NCBI GenBank assembly: GCA_021797415.1
Contig: JAJZZT010000265.1
Span: 1-5,522 of the forward strand
Direction of reading: 5' to 3'
DNA: 5,522 nucleotides
Source: Bacillota bacterium
Lineage (GTDB): Bacteria > Bacillota > Bacilli > Alicyclobacillales > SLC66
Shown: one piece after another, positions 1-5,103 of the stretch
How positions within the stretch are numbered: the stretch's first letter is position 1
How the letters are laid out: each line of letters starts with the position of its first letter
The notes under the pieces: generated by a model
The model's database searches: none
The model's input: the letters and a program-made list of their open reading frames with translations, nothing else
Told to the model about the DNA's origin: nothing
Translations under genes and position numbers: made by a program

Positions 1-623
1 GCGTTGGTGAGCACGCCCCTGTGCCGCAGGGCGAGAAAGATGTCCCTGGCCGTGCGCGGCTGCTCCCGGCGGGATGGCTCTGAAACAAAGAAGGCCGTCA
101 AGAGAAACCCCACAGCCATCAGAACTGCCGTACCGAAAAATGGATAACGCCAGGAAGCCGAACCGAGAAGCCCGCCCAGCAGCGGTCCGGAAGCGATCCC
201 AAGCCCGAGAGCCGCCTCGTACAGCGTGATGGCTGCTCCGGTGCGGCCTGCGGACAGTCCGACGATCAAGGACAGCGCGGTGGACGTGAAAAATGCGTTG
301 CCAAGACCCCACCCGCCGCGAAACAGAGCCAGCACGCCGATGGAGGGCGACAGGCCGGACGCGGTGGCAAACACGACGACCAGCCCAAGCCCGAGCAACA
401 TGGTCAACTTGCTGCCCAACCGCGTGCCCACAACTCCGGAAAGCAGCATGGCCACCGCCATGATGGCGAGATAGGCCGTGAACATCCACTCGATCTGAAC
501 GGGAGTGGCTCCCATCTTACGGCCGAGAATCGGCAAAATAGGATCGACGACGCCAATCCCCATAAACGCCACAAAAGTGGCAAAAGCGGTCGCCCACACG
601 GCCGGAGGAAAGGAGAATTTCAA
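1..623 (-). CDS. MFS drug-efflux-type transporter, N-terminal part (3' end outside window)
   Basis: The 207 visible residues are the N-terminal half of a 12- or 14-helix major facilitator, probably a proton-driven exporter of drugs or metabolites in the cytoplasmic membrane. Helix 1 carries the DHA1-like FMGIGVVDPILP segment (about residues 20-31). The motif B-like arginine is in FRGGWGLGNAFF (R102). The antiporter motif C is clear in helix 5 (LGIASGPLLGGLLG, about 141-154). Motif A in loop 2-3 reads GVVGTRLGSK (63-72), with Thr67 where most members have Asp. The start is TTG at 623-621, seven bases after a GGTGG-type ribosome binding site; no ATG or GTG lies in frame upstream of it, and the next in-frame GTG lacks a binding site. 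The transporter is divergent from the phosphopantetheinyl transferase gene. The substrate cannot be read from the sequence. The MFS family call is secure; drug export is inference from motif C. Confidence 0.9.
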   Translation of the reverse strand, partial: MKFSFPPAVWATAFATFVAFMGIGVVDPILPILGRKMGATPVQIEWMFTAYLAIMAVAMLLSGVVGTRLGSKLTMLLGLGLVVVFATASGLSPSIGVLALFRGGWGLGNAFFTSTALSLIVGLSAGRTGAAITLYEAALGLGIASGPLLGGLLGSASWRYPFFGTAVLMAVGFLLTAFFVSEPSRREQPRTARDIFLALRHRGVLTN

Positions 624-630
624 TTCACTA

Positions 631-638
631 CACCACCC
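631..638 (-). promoter_or_regulatory. Ribosome binding site that sets the TTG start of the MFS gene
   Basis: On the minus strand this reads GGGTGGTG, seven bases before TTG at 623. It is the only plausible binding site near the N-terminus and supports the TTG start over the later in-frame GTG and ATG, which would remove part of helix 1. Confidence 0.55.
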
Positions 639-701
639 TATGCATGATGAAAAAGCAAATATGAAAGAGAGACGGCGCAAGGATTTCTTACGTACACGTC
701 A

Positions 702-730
702 ATTTTCAACATTGCCATTGTCCGTGTCAA
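702..730 (-). promoter_or_regulatory. Candidate sigma-A promoter of the MFS gene
   Basis: On the minus strand a perfect -35 TTGACA (730-725) is followed after 17 bases by GAAAAT (707-702), which matches four of six -10 positions. It would give a leader of about 70 bases before the TTG start. Just downstream (691-699) an ACGT-AC-ACGT element might be a small operator half-site pair, but it is too short to call. Confidence 0.45.
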
Positions 731-919
731 GCGTCTATCAAGCATCTGCGGCGCGAATTGCGTCTTCGACGCGAACGCAAACAGCGCGGTGCGGCCGCGG
801 AAAGAAGTGTATATTTATTTGAACAGGCTCTTCTACAGCTTGCCCGACCCGACGCGGCAAAAATCGTATCGACGGGCAGCCTGCCCAAAAGCCTGCTCAA
901 AGGATGCGAGACAAAGCGG

Positions 920-1696
920 ATGAATCGGATGAGCGAAATGATCGTTCCCCAACTGCTGGCCGCGCGAATACCCGGTGATCTCGGCGACGCTCTGTTTCTA
1001 CGTCTGCTCGCCGCCGTCGCCGCCGGGAAACAGGAGCAGGTACTGCGTTACTATAGACGAAGCGACGCCGCGGCGAGCCTTCTCGCCGATCTGCTGGCCC
1101 GCTTTGCCGCCGGTGCCGCCCTCGGAATTGCACGCGATCTGGTGGCTTTTGCGGCGACGCCGCACGGAAAGCCCATCCTGGCCGACCATCCGGATTACCA
1201 TTTCAATATCTCCCATTCCGGGTCATGGATTGTCCTGGCGCAGCACCCGTCGGAGGTCGGCGTGGACGTGGAGATGATCAGACCGATCAATCTCCGCATC
1301 GCAAAGCGACATTTTTCCGCAACCGAAACGGCCGACCTGCTGGCGCAACCCGCAGCAGAACGCCTGAGATACTTTTTTGATCTGTGGACGCTGAAGGAAA
1401 GCTACGTCAAAGCGATCGGCAAGGGCCTGCGCATCCCGCTGTCGTCGTTCACCGTGCGCAAGACGGACAGCGGCATCGCATTGACCAGGCACGATCCGCA
1501 GTTGCCCCTGTACGCATTTCGCCAGTACGACATCGACCCCGCCTGCAGGTTCTCCGTCTGCGCGGCGACCGACAACTTCCCGCCGCACGCCCGGCTTGTC
1601 GCATTTTCCGAACTCTGTGCCTACCATGGCATACCGGACGTCGGCATACCGGACGACAATCCAGAACAAACCGGAATCAGCACCCCGTCACAGTGA
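920..1696 (+). CDS. Sfp-type 4'-phosphopantetheinyl transferase
   Basis: This cytoplasmic enzyme transfers the phosphopantetheine arm of coenzyme A to a serine of carrier-protein domains. Numbered from ATG 920 (258 residues), the sequence follows B. subtilis Sfp closely. HGKP is at 82-85 and FNISHSG at 95-101. The magnesium-binding GVDVE has D116 and E118. The signature WTLKESYVK (156-164) has K159, E160 and K164, followed by GKGLRIPLSSF. Sfp is about 224 residues; the extra length is a C-terminal tail of about 25 residues containing a GIPDV/GIPDD duplication. The start is uncertain: ATG 920, 929 and 938 are all in frame, none with a good binding site. Alignment to the Sfp N-terminus favours 938; a weak AGGA (901-904) lies upstream of 920. 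No carrier-protein or synthetase gene is in the window, so the target (primary-metabolism ACP or a secondary-metabolite synthase) is unknown. Confidence 0.92.
   Translation: MNRMSEMIVPQLLAARIPGDLGDALFLRLLAAVAAGKQEQVLRYYRRSDAAASLLADLLARFAAGAALGIARDLVAFAATPHGKPILADHPDYHFNISHSGSWIVLAQHPSEVGVDVEMIRPINLRIAKRHFSATETADLLAQPAAERLRYFFDLWTLKESYVKAIGKGLRIPLSSFTVRKTDSGIALTRHDPQLPLYAFRQYDIDPACRFSVCAATDNFPPHARLVAFSELCAYHGIPDVGIPDDNPEQTGISTPSQ
1628..1657 (+). repeat. Two-copy 15-bp tandem repeat in the transferase tail
   Basis: GGCATACCGGACGTC (1628-1642) is followed directly by GGCATACCGGACGAC (1643-1657), one mismatch in 15. It keeps the frame and encodes GIPDV-GIPDD in the non-conserved C-terminal tail of the phosphopantetheinyl transferase. 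Confidence 0.85.
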
Positions 1697-2050
1697 CGCC
1701 CCCAGCCACGCGGCCAACAGGCCCGTTGCGGCGCTTGCGGCAAAGTACAAAAAAAGCATCCCGTCCGCACGGCGGTCCCGCAGTGCCGTACCCTCAAACA
1801 TGAACGTGGAGAATGTCGTGTACGCGCCGATGAATCCGATGCCGACCCCGCTGCGCAACCACGCATCCACTGAATTGTGCGGGCGGGCGACGACAGAGAT
1901 ATAACCCAGACAAAACGCCCCCGTCACGTTGATCAGAAAAGTCGCCAGCGGGAAACCCATCCGCCACCGGGCATTGATGCGATTCGTGATGAAAAAGCGC
2001 GCGCACGCGCCGAGCATGCCGCCGACGGCGACTCCTCCCCACTCGATCAA
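1688..2050 (-). CDS. crcB: CrcB/FluC fluoride channel subunit, second gene of the pair
   Basis: This 120-residue, four-helix subunit belongs to the dimeric Fluc fluoride channel, which lets toxic fluoride leave the cytoplasm. Family landmarks: GGMLGACARF with R18, the pore asparagine N41 in FLINVTGAF, and GAYTTFSTF (75-83) with the fluoride-coordinating phenylalanines F80 and F83, then E86. Length is typical. The TTG start (2050-2048) overlaps the TGA stop of the upstream fluC gene in a TTGA arrangement, seven bases after a GAGGGGG binding site, so the two genes are almost certainly translationally coupled. It is related to its neighbour but clearly divergent, as in Bacillus pairs thought to form heterodimers. 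Its 3' end overlaps the convergent transferase gene by nine bases. Confidence 0.96.
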   Translation of the reverse strand: MIEWGGVAVGGMLGACARFFITNRINARWRMGFPLATFLINVTGAFCLGYISVVARPHNSVDAWLRSGVGIGFIGAYTTFSTFMFEGTALRDRRADGMLFLYFAASAATGLLAAWLGASL

Positions 2051-2274
2051 GCACTTTCCCCCTCATTTAATCTGCGCGACGGCTTTGGCGTCACTCCAGA
2101 GTCCGGAACCATCACGGGCGGCTTTTCCCTTCCGCCGCTCAGTCTGCCGCCGAGCAGCGCAAACGCAAACCCGCCCACCAGGCTCAGAAACAGATAAAGG
2201 ATGGCCAGCGAGATGCGCCCCTTGGCGAACAGCGCGTCCGTCTCCACGACAAACGTGGAAAATGTCGTGTACGC
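1805..2274. repeat. Paralogous sequence block shared by the two fluC genes
   Basis: The block encoding AYTTFST is nearly identical in both genes: 21 bases at 1805-1825 and 2254-2274 differ at one position. This reflects an old tandem gene duplication with strong constraint on the pore motif, not a mobile repeat. The coordinates span both copies. Confidence 0.7.
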
Positions 2275-2517
2275 CCCGACGATTCCCGTTCCCACACCGG
2301 CCCGGAACCACTGGGGCAATTTCCACTTCCAGATCGTGATCGTATAAAACCACGCCAGAAAGAAACTCCCCGACCAGTTGATCAACAGTGTGGCCAGCGG
2401 AAACCCGTGAGCAGGCGCGATCCAGACCTCCAGCGCTTCGCGCAGCAGCGCCCCCAGGACGCCTCCGGCGCCGACGGCCAGATACTGTTTTGCCGCCTCG
2501 ACCGTTGTTGTCTTCAT
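2047..2517 (-). CDS. crcB: CrcB/FluC fluoride channel subunit, first gene of the pair
   Basis: This 156-residue fluoride channel subunit acts in the cytoplasmic membrane. GAGGVLGALLR (R26) begins helix 1, LINWSGSF carries pore residue N47, and GAYTTFSTF (81-89) carries phenylalanines F86 and F89, followed by E92. Both subunits of the pair therefore keep the full phenylalanine box. The protein is longer than the usual 110-130 residues because of a hydrophilic C-terminal extension (about 127-156, rich in Pro, Arg, Lys and Glu) that has no counterpart in the second subunit and would lie outside the membrane. The ATG start at 2517 has GGGAG about 12 bases upstream, a wide but usable spacing. The gene lies directly behind a fluoride riboswitch and terminator, which predicts induction by fluoride. 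Confidence 0.96.
   Translation of the reverse strand: MKTTTVEAAKQYLAVGAGGVLGALLREALEVWIAPAHGFPLATLLINWSGSFFLAWFYTITIWKWKLPQWFRAGVGTGIVGAYTTFSTFVVETDALFAKGRISLAILYLFLSLVGGFAFALLGGRLSGGREKPPVMVPDSGVTPKPSRRLNEGESA
2058..2064 (-). promoter_or_regulatory. Ribosome binding site inside the upstream fluC gene, setting the TTG start of the second
   Basis: GAGGGGG on the minus strand lies seven bases before TTG 2050, within the last codons of the first fluC gene. It supports the TTG start and the four-base overlap. Confidence 0.7.
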
Positions 2518-2571
2518 GCTGATTGTTCACTCCCGCCTGTATAATCCGCGTTCCATGGCCGTCCGCCAAGC

Positions 2572-2626
2572 AAAAACCCCCGCAAGGAACCGCCGCCTGA
2601 CATGCGGTCAGCCATCCTTGCAGGGG
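2572..2626 (-). terminator. Riboswitch-controlled intrinsic terminator in the fluC leader
   Basis: On the minus strand, CCCCTGCAAGGA (2626-2615) pairs with TCCTTGCGGGGG (2588-2577) over 12 pairs, one of them G-U, and is followed at once by TTTTT (2576-2572). The enclosed segment has its own CTGAC/GTCAG hairpin (2611-2607 with 2601-2597). The first four C bases of the 5' arm (2626-2623) also belong to the predicted pseudoknot strand of the aptamer, so the two structures exclude each other. Confidence 0.85.
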
Positions 2627-2665
2627 CCATCATCCATTGCCGGAATTTCGCGAGCTCCATCGCTA
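2620..2665 (-). promoter_or_regulatory. Fluoride riboswitch aptamer (crcB motif RNA)
   Basis: Read on the minus strand, the leader matches the fluoride aptamer in order. The P1 element is GCGATGGAGCTCGC (2663-2650, GCG pairing with CGC around the loop). A short A-rich joiner, AAAT, follows. Then comes a four-pair hairpin UCCG-GCAA-UGGA (2644-2633) with a GNRA loop, and the conserved UGAUGGCC segment ending CCCUGC (2632-2620). Loop GGAGCU (2658-2653) can form the pseudoknot with GGCCCC (2628-2623): four Watson-Crick pairs, one G-U and one A-C mismatch. The expected logic is that fluoride stabilises the pseudoknot, the overlapping terminator cannot fold, and the fluoride channel genes are expressed. 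I recognised the motif by eye against the Thermotoga petrophila aptamer as remembered; its position directly before two fluC genes strongly supports the call. Confidence 0.88.
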
Positions 2666-2688
2666 TGAATCTGTCCGAGATTGTCCGA

Positions 2689-2734
2689 AACATACTCTAT
2701 TGGGGAGCTTAGTCCAAGTTTCTCGGGTTGTCAA
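2689..2734 (-). promoter_or_regulatory. Candidate promoter region of the fluoride riboswitch operon
   Basis: Two overlapping minus-strand solutions exist. One has a perfect TTGACA (2734-2729), a 17-base spacer and a poor TAAGCT (2711-2706). The other has TTGGAC (2717-2712), a 17-base spacer and TATGTT (2694-2689). The second would start transcription about 17 bases before the aptamer, which fits a riboswitch leader. Neither is strong on both boxes. Confidence 0.45.
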
Positions 2735-2824
2735 GGTGTCGGAGAGAAGCCTTGCTGTCGGAGAGGAGCCTGGGAGGACAACCCGCTTTTTGTGCAGCGC
2801 ATACGCCAAACGCGCGGCGGTTAC

Positions 2825-2830
2825 TATAAT
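2825..2830 (+). promoter_or_regulatory. Consensus -10 box of the amino acid permease gene
   Basis: A perfect TATAAT lies about 50 bases before the permease start. No good -35 is found 16-18 bases upstream (TACGCC at 2802-2807), so the promoter may need an activator or be weak. The transcript leader would be about 43 bases, too short for a T-box. Confidence 0.45.
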
Positions 2831-2866
2831 GACCGTCCAGCCCCATTTTTGCACAACCTCAACTGC

Positions 2867-2873
2867 AGGAGGT
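2867..2873 (+). promoter_or_regulatory. Ribosome binding site fixing the permease start
   Basis: A perfect AGGAGGT, six bases before ATG 2880. It decides the start: the open frame continues upstream to a TTG at 2637, but that extension would overlap the riboswitch region and has no such site. Confidence 0.9.
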
Positions 2874-2879
2874 ACACGC

Positions 2880-4319
2880 ATGCAAGGCACAAAAAGCGGC
2901 CGTCCGTTCGACGTTTCCAGACGCCGGACCGGTGCGCGCCAACCGGAAAAGGGATCGCTCACCCTCTCCGAGCTCATCCTCATCGGAATCGGCGGCATCA
3001 TCGGCGCCGGGTTTTTCCTCGGCTGCGGGCTGCCCATCCGCATCGCCGGACCGGCCGTCCTGGTCTCTTTCGTAATCGGCGGGCTGCTCACCGCCCAGGT
3101 GACGGGCGCGCTCACATCCATCGCGTCTTATCATCCCGTCGAGGGTTCCTTCAAGGTTTTCGCGGATATGTACGTGGGATCGTTTGCGGGGTATATGCAG
3201 GGCTGGATCTACTACATCACCAGTGTGCTGACCATCGCCAGCGAGGCTGTGGCCATGGGCGTCTTCACGAAGATGTGGTGGCCCGGCATTCCGCTGTGGA
3301 TTTCCTCGCTCACCTTTTCGGCGGTCATCCTGCTCATCAATGCACTGGGCGTACAGAACTTCGGACGCGTGGAGTCTTTCATGAGCGTCGTCAAGATTGC
3401 CGCGCTCGCCGGTTTCATCGTGTACATCGCACTGCTGTTGCTGCCAAATATTCACGGAACGGCAGCCGGCCGGGCGTCCGGTGCGGGAATACCCCTTGTG
3501 CAAAGCAGCGCCTTTTTCCCGCACGGCATCTCTGGCATCCTGCAATCCATGCTGATCGTCGTCTTCGCCTATGCGGGCATCGGCGTCTTCGCCACCGCCG
3601 CCCCCAAGGTCCGGGATCCGCGCGTCATCGACCGCGGCGCCCTGTGGACCATCGCCCTGCTTGGCGCGCTGTACATAGCGGCGATCGGGCTGCTGCTGCT
3701 CATCGAACCCTGGCAGACCGTGAACACCCGCACCAGCCCGTTCGTGCTGACGCTGGAGCGCGCCGGCGCGCCGCTTTGGGCGGGAGTGTTCAACGCGGTC
3801 ATCCTGGTGGCGTCGTTCAGCGTTATGGCCGGGGCCGTTTTTTCCGCCAACCAGATCCTTCACAGCATGGGAATGGAACGCGAGGCGCCGCGTTTTGTCA
3901 CCCGCGTTTCGCGCGGCGGCGTCCCATCCGGCGCGCTCGCCTGCACGGCCGGTGGCATCCTGCTCTCCATCGGAGCCGCCTATCTCCTGCCGTCGAACAT
4001 CTACAACTTCCTGATCAGCGCGTCGAGTTTCATGACGTTTTTCTACTGGTTCCTCATGCTCTGGACGTTTCTCAGTTGGCGGCGGACCCCAGAGGGACGG
4101 CAATCGCGCAAATCCATCCTCGCTTTCGGACAGCCCTACTCCACCGCGCTCTCCATGCTGCTGATCGTCATTTTGACGGGGTACGCCCTGCTGCAGCGCG
4201 ACCAGCGCCTCGCCTTTTACGCCTTTCTCGTTTTGTCCGCACTCGTCGCGGTCAGTTACCTGGCGGCCGGGAGACAACGCCGCAAATCCCTCGCGCAACC
4301 CTCAAGGGACATGGGATAG
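2880..4319 (+). CDS. APC-superfamily amino acid permease (AAT-like)
   Basis: This 479-residue integral membrane transporter probably takes up an amino acid with protons. The pattern is that of the amino acid transporter branch of the APC superfamily. LILIGIGGIIGAGFFLGCG (32-50) is the unwound helix 1 substrate site (GGIIGAGFF). HPVEGSFKVFADMYVGSFAGYMQGW (85-109) spans the helix 3 region. QNFGRVESFMSVVKIAALAGF (159-179) matches the family's FGxxEFW-IKV segment. SANQILHSMGMEREAPRFV (322-340) with GVPSGAL matches the conserved loop before helix 9. About 12 hydrophobic segments follow a 25-residue charged cytosolic N-terminus. Two features are unusual: the acidic residue normally in the helix 3 GEM(A/V) element is absent (ALTSIAS), and the helix 8 AGExxNP element reads TAAPKVRDP. 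Substrate is not predictable. It stands alone between a divergent fluC operon and a convergent DUF4395 gene. Confidence 0.92.
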   Translation: MQGTKSGRPFDVSRRRTGARQPEKGSLTLSELILIGIGGIIGAGFFLGCGLPIRIAGPAVLVSFVIGGLLTAQVTGALTSIASYHPVEGSFKVFADMYVGSFAGYMQGWIYYITSVLTIASEAVAMGVFTKMWWPGIPLWISSLTFSAVILLINALGVQNFGRVESFMSVVKIAALAGFIVYIALLLLPNIHGTAAGRASGAGIPLVQSSAFFPHGISGILQSMLIVVFAYAGIGVFATAAPKVRDPRVIDRGALWTIALLGALYIAAIGLLLLIEPWQTVNTRTSPFVLTLERAGAPLWAGVFNAVILVASFSVMAGAVFSANQILHSMGMEREAPRFVTRVSRGGVPSGALACTAGGILLSIGAAYLLPSNIYNFLISASSFMTFFYWFLMLWTFLSWRRTPEGRQSRKSILAFGQPYSTALSMLLIVILTGYALLQRDQRLAFYAFLVLSALVAVSYLAAGRQRRKSLAQPSRDMG

Positions 4320-4324
4320 ACGGT

Positions 4325-4341
4325 CGCCGCACCCGGCGGCG
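4325..4341. other. Short GC-rich hairpin after the permease stop
   Basis: CGCCGC (4325-4330) pairs with GCGGCG (4336-4341) around ACCCG, five bases after the permease stop codon. There is no U-tract behind it, so it is at best a weak terminator or a 3'-end stabilising hairpin. Confidence 0.35.
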
Positions 4342-4416
4342 GTTGATGGGACACTTTCGAGCAAGATCGTCATGCGTGGACGCGCCACCATCGGCTGGAT
4401 GAAAATTGGCCGGGCC

Positions 4417-4493
4417 GCCAGCATCCCTTTGCTCGTCGCGAGTTTAGCGACAGCGGTGTCCGAGCAGGAGCAAAGGGGATGGCGACGGCTGGC
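4417..4493. repeat. Long imperfect inverted repeat in the convergent gap
   Basis: CATCCCTTTGCTC (4422-4434) pairs with GAGCAAAGGGGATG (4468-4481) with a single bulged base. An outer GCCAGC/GCTGGC pair (4417-4422, 4488-4493) and an inner GTCGC/GCGAC hairpin (4435-4439, 4447-4451) extend it. An alternative inner pairing TGCTCG/CGAGCA (4430-4435, 4461-4466) is also possible. It lies between two converging genes, where a bidirectional terminator would be expected, but neither strand has a U-tract directly after it. Confidence 0.7.
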
Positions 4494-4519
4494 AGAAGAC
4501 ATTTTCAAGATAGGCCCGC

Positions 4520-4942
4520 TCACGTCCGGGTGTTCCGGCAACGGTACTGCCGCCACTGATAACGGAGGAAACAGCCGCAACAGAATCCGAGCATGGCGAC
4601 AAACGCCGCCATGCCGACGGCGGCCGTGAGCACGTCCGCAACGGTCTCCATGCGCATCGCGTAGGCGGCCCATCCTGCGGCGAGCAGAAACACGGCGATG
4701 ATCTGGTTGAACCTCTGCGCATCCGCATCCTCCGGCACGTAAGCCGTGAGAGGTTTGCGCAGGAACTGTCTGGCGATCCGCACAACGGGATTATAACCGA
4801 ACAATACTCCGGAAAGACCTGCCGTCAGAGGGATGACGAGCAGTGCGTGCCATCCGGTGAGCCAGGAAGCCGTCACGCACGCCACGATGACCGCTTGATT
4901 GGCGCGAACGAGCGGACGCGGGATACTCGCAGGTTGCTGCAT
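4520..4942 (-). CDS. DUF4395 family membrane protein
   Basis: A 140-residue membrane protein of unknown function. It begins with the family-like PRPLVRANQAV (9-19). Two hydrophobic segments follow (about 17-50), then a loop with NPVVRIARQFLRKPL and the DADAQRFNQ element (72-80), two further helices (about 80-98 and 102-122), and the family's closing GFCCGC motif with Cys121, Cys122 and Cys124, giving a C-x-x-C pair at the membrane edge. Length and order are typical of DUF4395 (PF14340), named from memory of the motif pattern. ATG 4942 has only a weak GGA site seven bases upstream. The promoter just upstream is good and is divergent from ctaA. The cysteine pair suggests a redox or metal role, but that is inference. 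Confidence 0.85.
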   Translation of the reverse strand: MQQPASIPRPLVRANQAVIVACVTASWLTGWHALLVIPLTAGLSGVLFGYNPVVRIARQFLRKPLTAYVPEDADAQRFNQIIAVFLLAAGWAAYAMRMETVADVLTAAVGMAAFVAMLGFCCGCFLRYQWRQYRCRNTRT

Positions 4943-4978
4943 ACTTAAATCCGACCTTTCAACTATGTTTTATCATAT

Positions 4979-4984
4979 TATACT
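4979..4984 (+). promoter_or_regulatory. Candidate -10 box of ctaA
   Basis: TATACT on the plus strand matches five of six positions and overlaps the -10 of the divergent DUF4395 promoter. The -35 (CTTTCA, 4956-4961) is weak. Transcription would start near 4991, inside the palindrome, giving a leader of about 110 bases before ctaA. Confidence 0.35.
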
Positions 4985-5002
4985 ACAGCGATTTCTCGCT
5001 GT
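4985..5002. promoter_or_regulatory. Perfect palindrome, likely operator between DUF4395 and ctaA genes
   Basis: ACAGCGA-TTTC-TCGCTGT is a perfect 7+7 inverted repeat with a four-base centre. It occupies the -35/-10 spacer of the DUF4395 promoter and the probable start of the ctaA transcript, a position typical of a repressor operator. No U-tract follows on either strand, so it is not a terminator. The adjacent TGTGAAT (5000-5006) resembles the ResD motif TTTGTGAAT as I recall it, which would suit a heme A gene, but seven of nine positions is weak evidence. Confidence 0.6.
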
Positions 5003-5090
5003 GAATGGGAATAAAAAACGAACTCGTAGGATGTGTAACCCGCAGAAAGGACAATGTGTGGTATGAATAGGGAGGGTATCTGGACAAAGC

Positions 5091-5096
5091 GGGAGG
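5091..5096 (+). promoter_or_regulatory. Ribosome binding site that sets the GTG start of ctaA
   Basis: GGGAGG lies seven bases before GTG 5104. An in-frame TAG at 5068-5070 closes the frame upstream, and no ATG occurs in frame before the first helix, so GTG 5104 is well supported. Confidence 0.85.
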
Positions 5097-5103
5097 CAGG
5101 CGC

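Larger units (their letters stand above)
624..919. other. Divergent intergenic region between the MFS and phosphopantetheinyl transferase genes
   Basis: This stretch holds the MFS promoter and ribosome binding site. It also has a small GCGTC-TTC-GACGC inverted repeat (760-772) and an isolated TATATT (810-815) that could be a plus-strand -10 but has no good -35. An open frame continues upstream from the transferase to a TTG at 758. Its basic, low-complexity translation does not look like an Sfp N-terminus, so I treat it as non-coding. Confidence 0.5.
4977..5005 (-). promoter_or_regulatory. Promoter of the DUF4395 gene
   Basis: On the minus strand TTCACA (5005-5000, five of six) and a perfect TATAAT (4982-4977) are separated by 17 bases, giving a leader of about 30 bases. 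A palindrome fills the spacer. Confidence 0.7.

Noticed and set aside
758..919. N-terminal extension of the phosphopantetheinyl transferase to a TTG at 758
   Set aside because: It would add 54 basic, low-complexity residues with no counterpart in Sfp, and the later ATG codons align with the Sfp N-terminus.
904..978. Possible 24-codon leader peptide starting at ATG 904
   Set aside because: It lacks a correctly spaced binding site and is a highly charged arbitrary sequence overlapping the transferase start.
2637..2879. Upstream extension of the permease frame to a TTG at 2637
   Set aside because: It overlaps the riboswitch aptamer on the other strand, while ATG 2880 has a perfect AGGAGGT and the encoded extension is not membrane- or family-like.
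2859..4298. Long minus-strand open frame opposite the permease
   Set aside because: Its charged, low-complexity translation is an antisense shadow with no family resemblance, and it ends where the real gene ends.
4325..4341. Intrinsic terminator for the permease
   Set aside because: The six-pair hairpin has no U-tract after it, so I list it only as a hairpin.
2681..4402. Long open frame of 573 codons overlapping the permease on the same strand
   Set aside because: Its translation is rich in Arg, His and Pro with no hydrophobic segments, the usual shadow frame of a GC-rich membrane protein gene.
4372..4629. 85-codon plus-strand frame across the convergent gap
   Set aside because: No ribosome binding site, no recognisable family, it overlaps the 3' end of the DUF4395 gene, and it contains the inverted repeat, which better explains the sequence.
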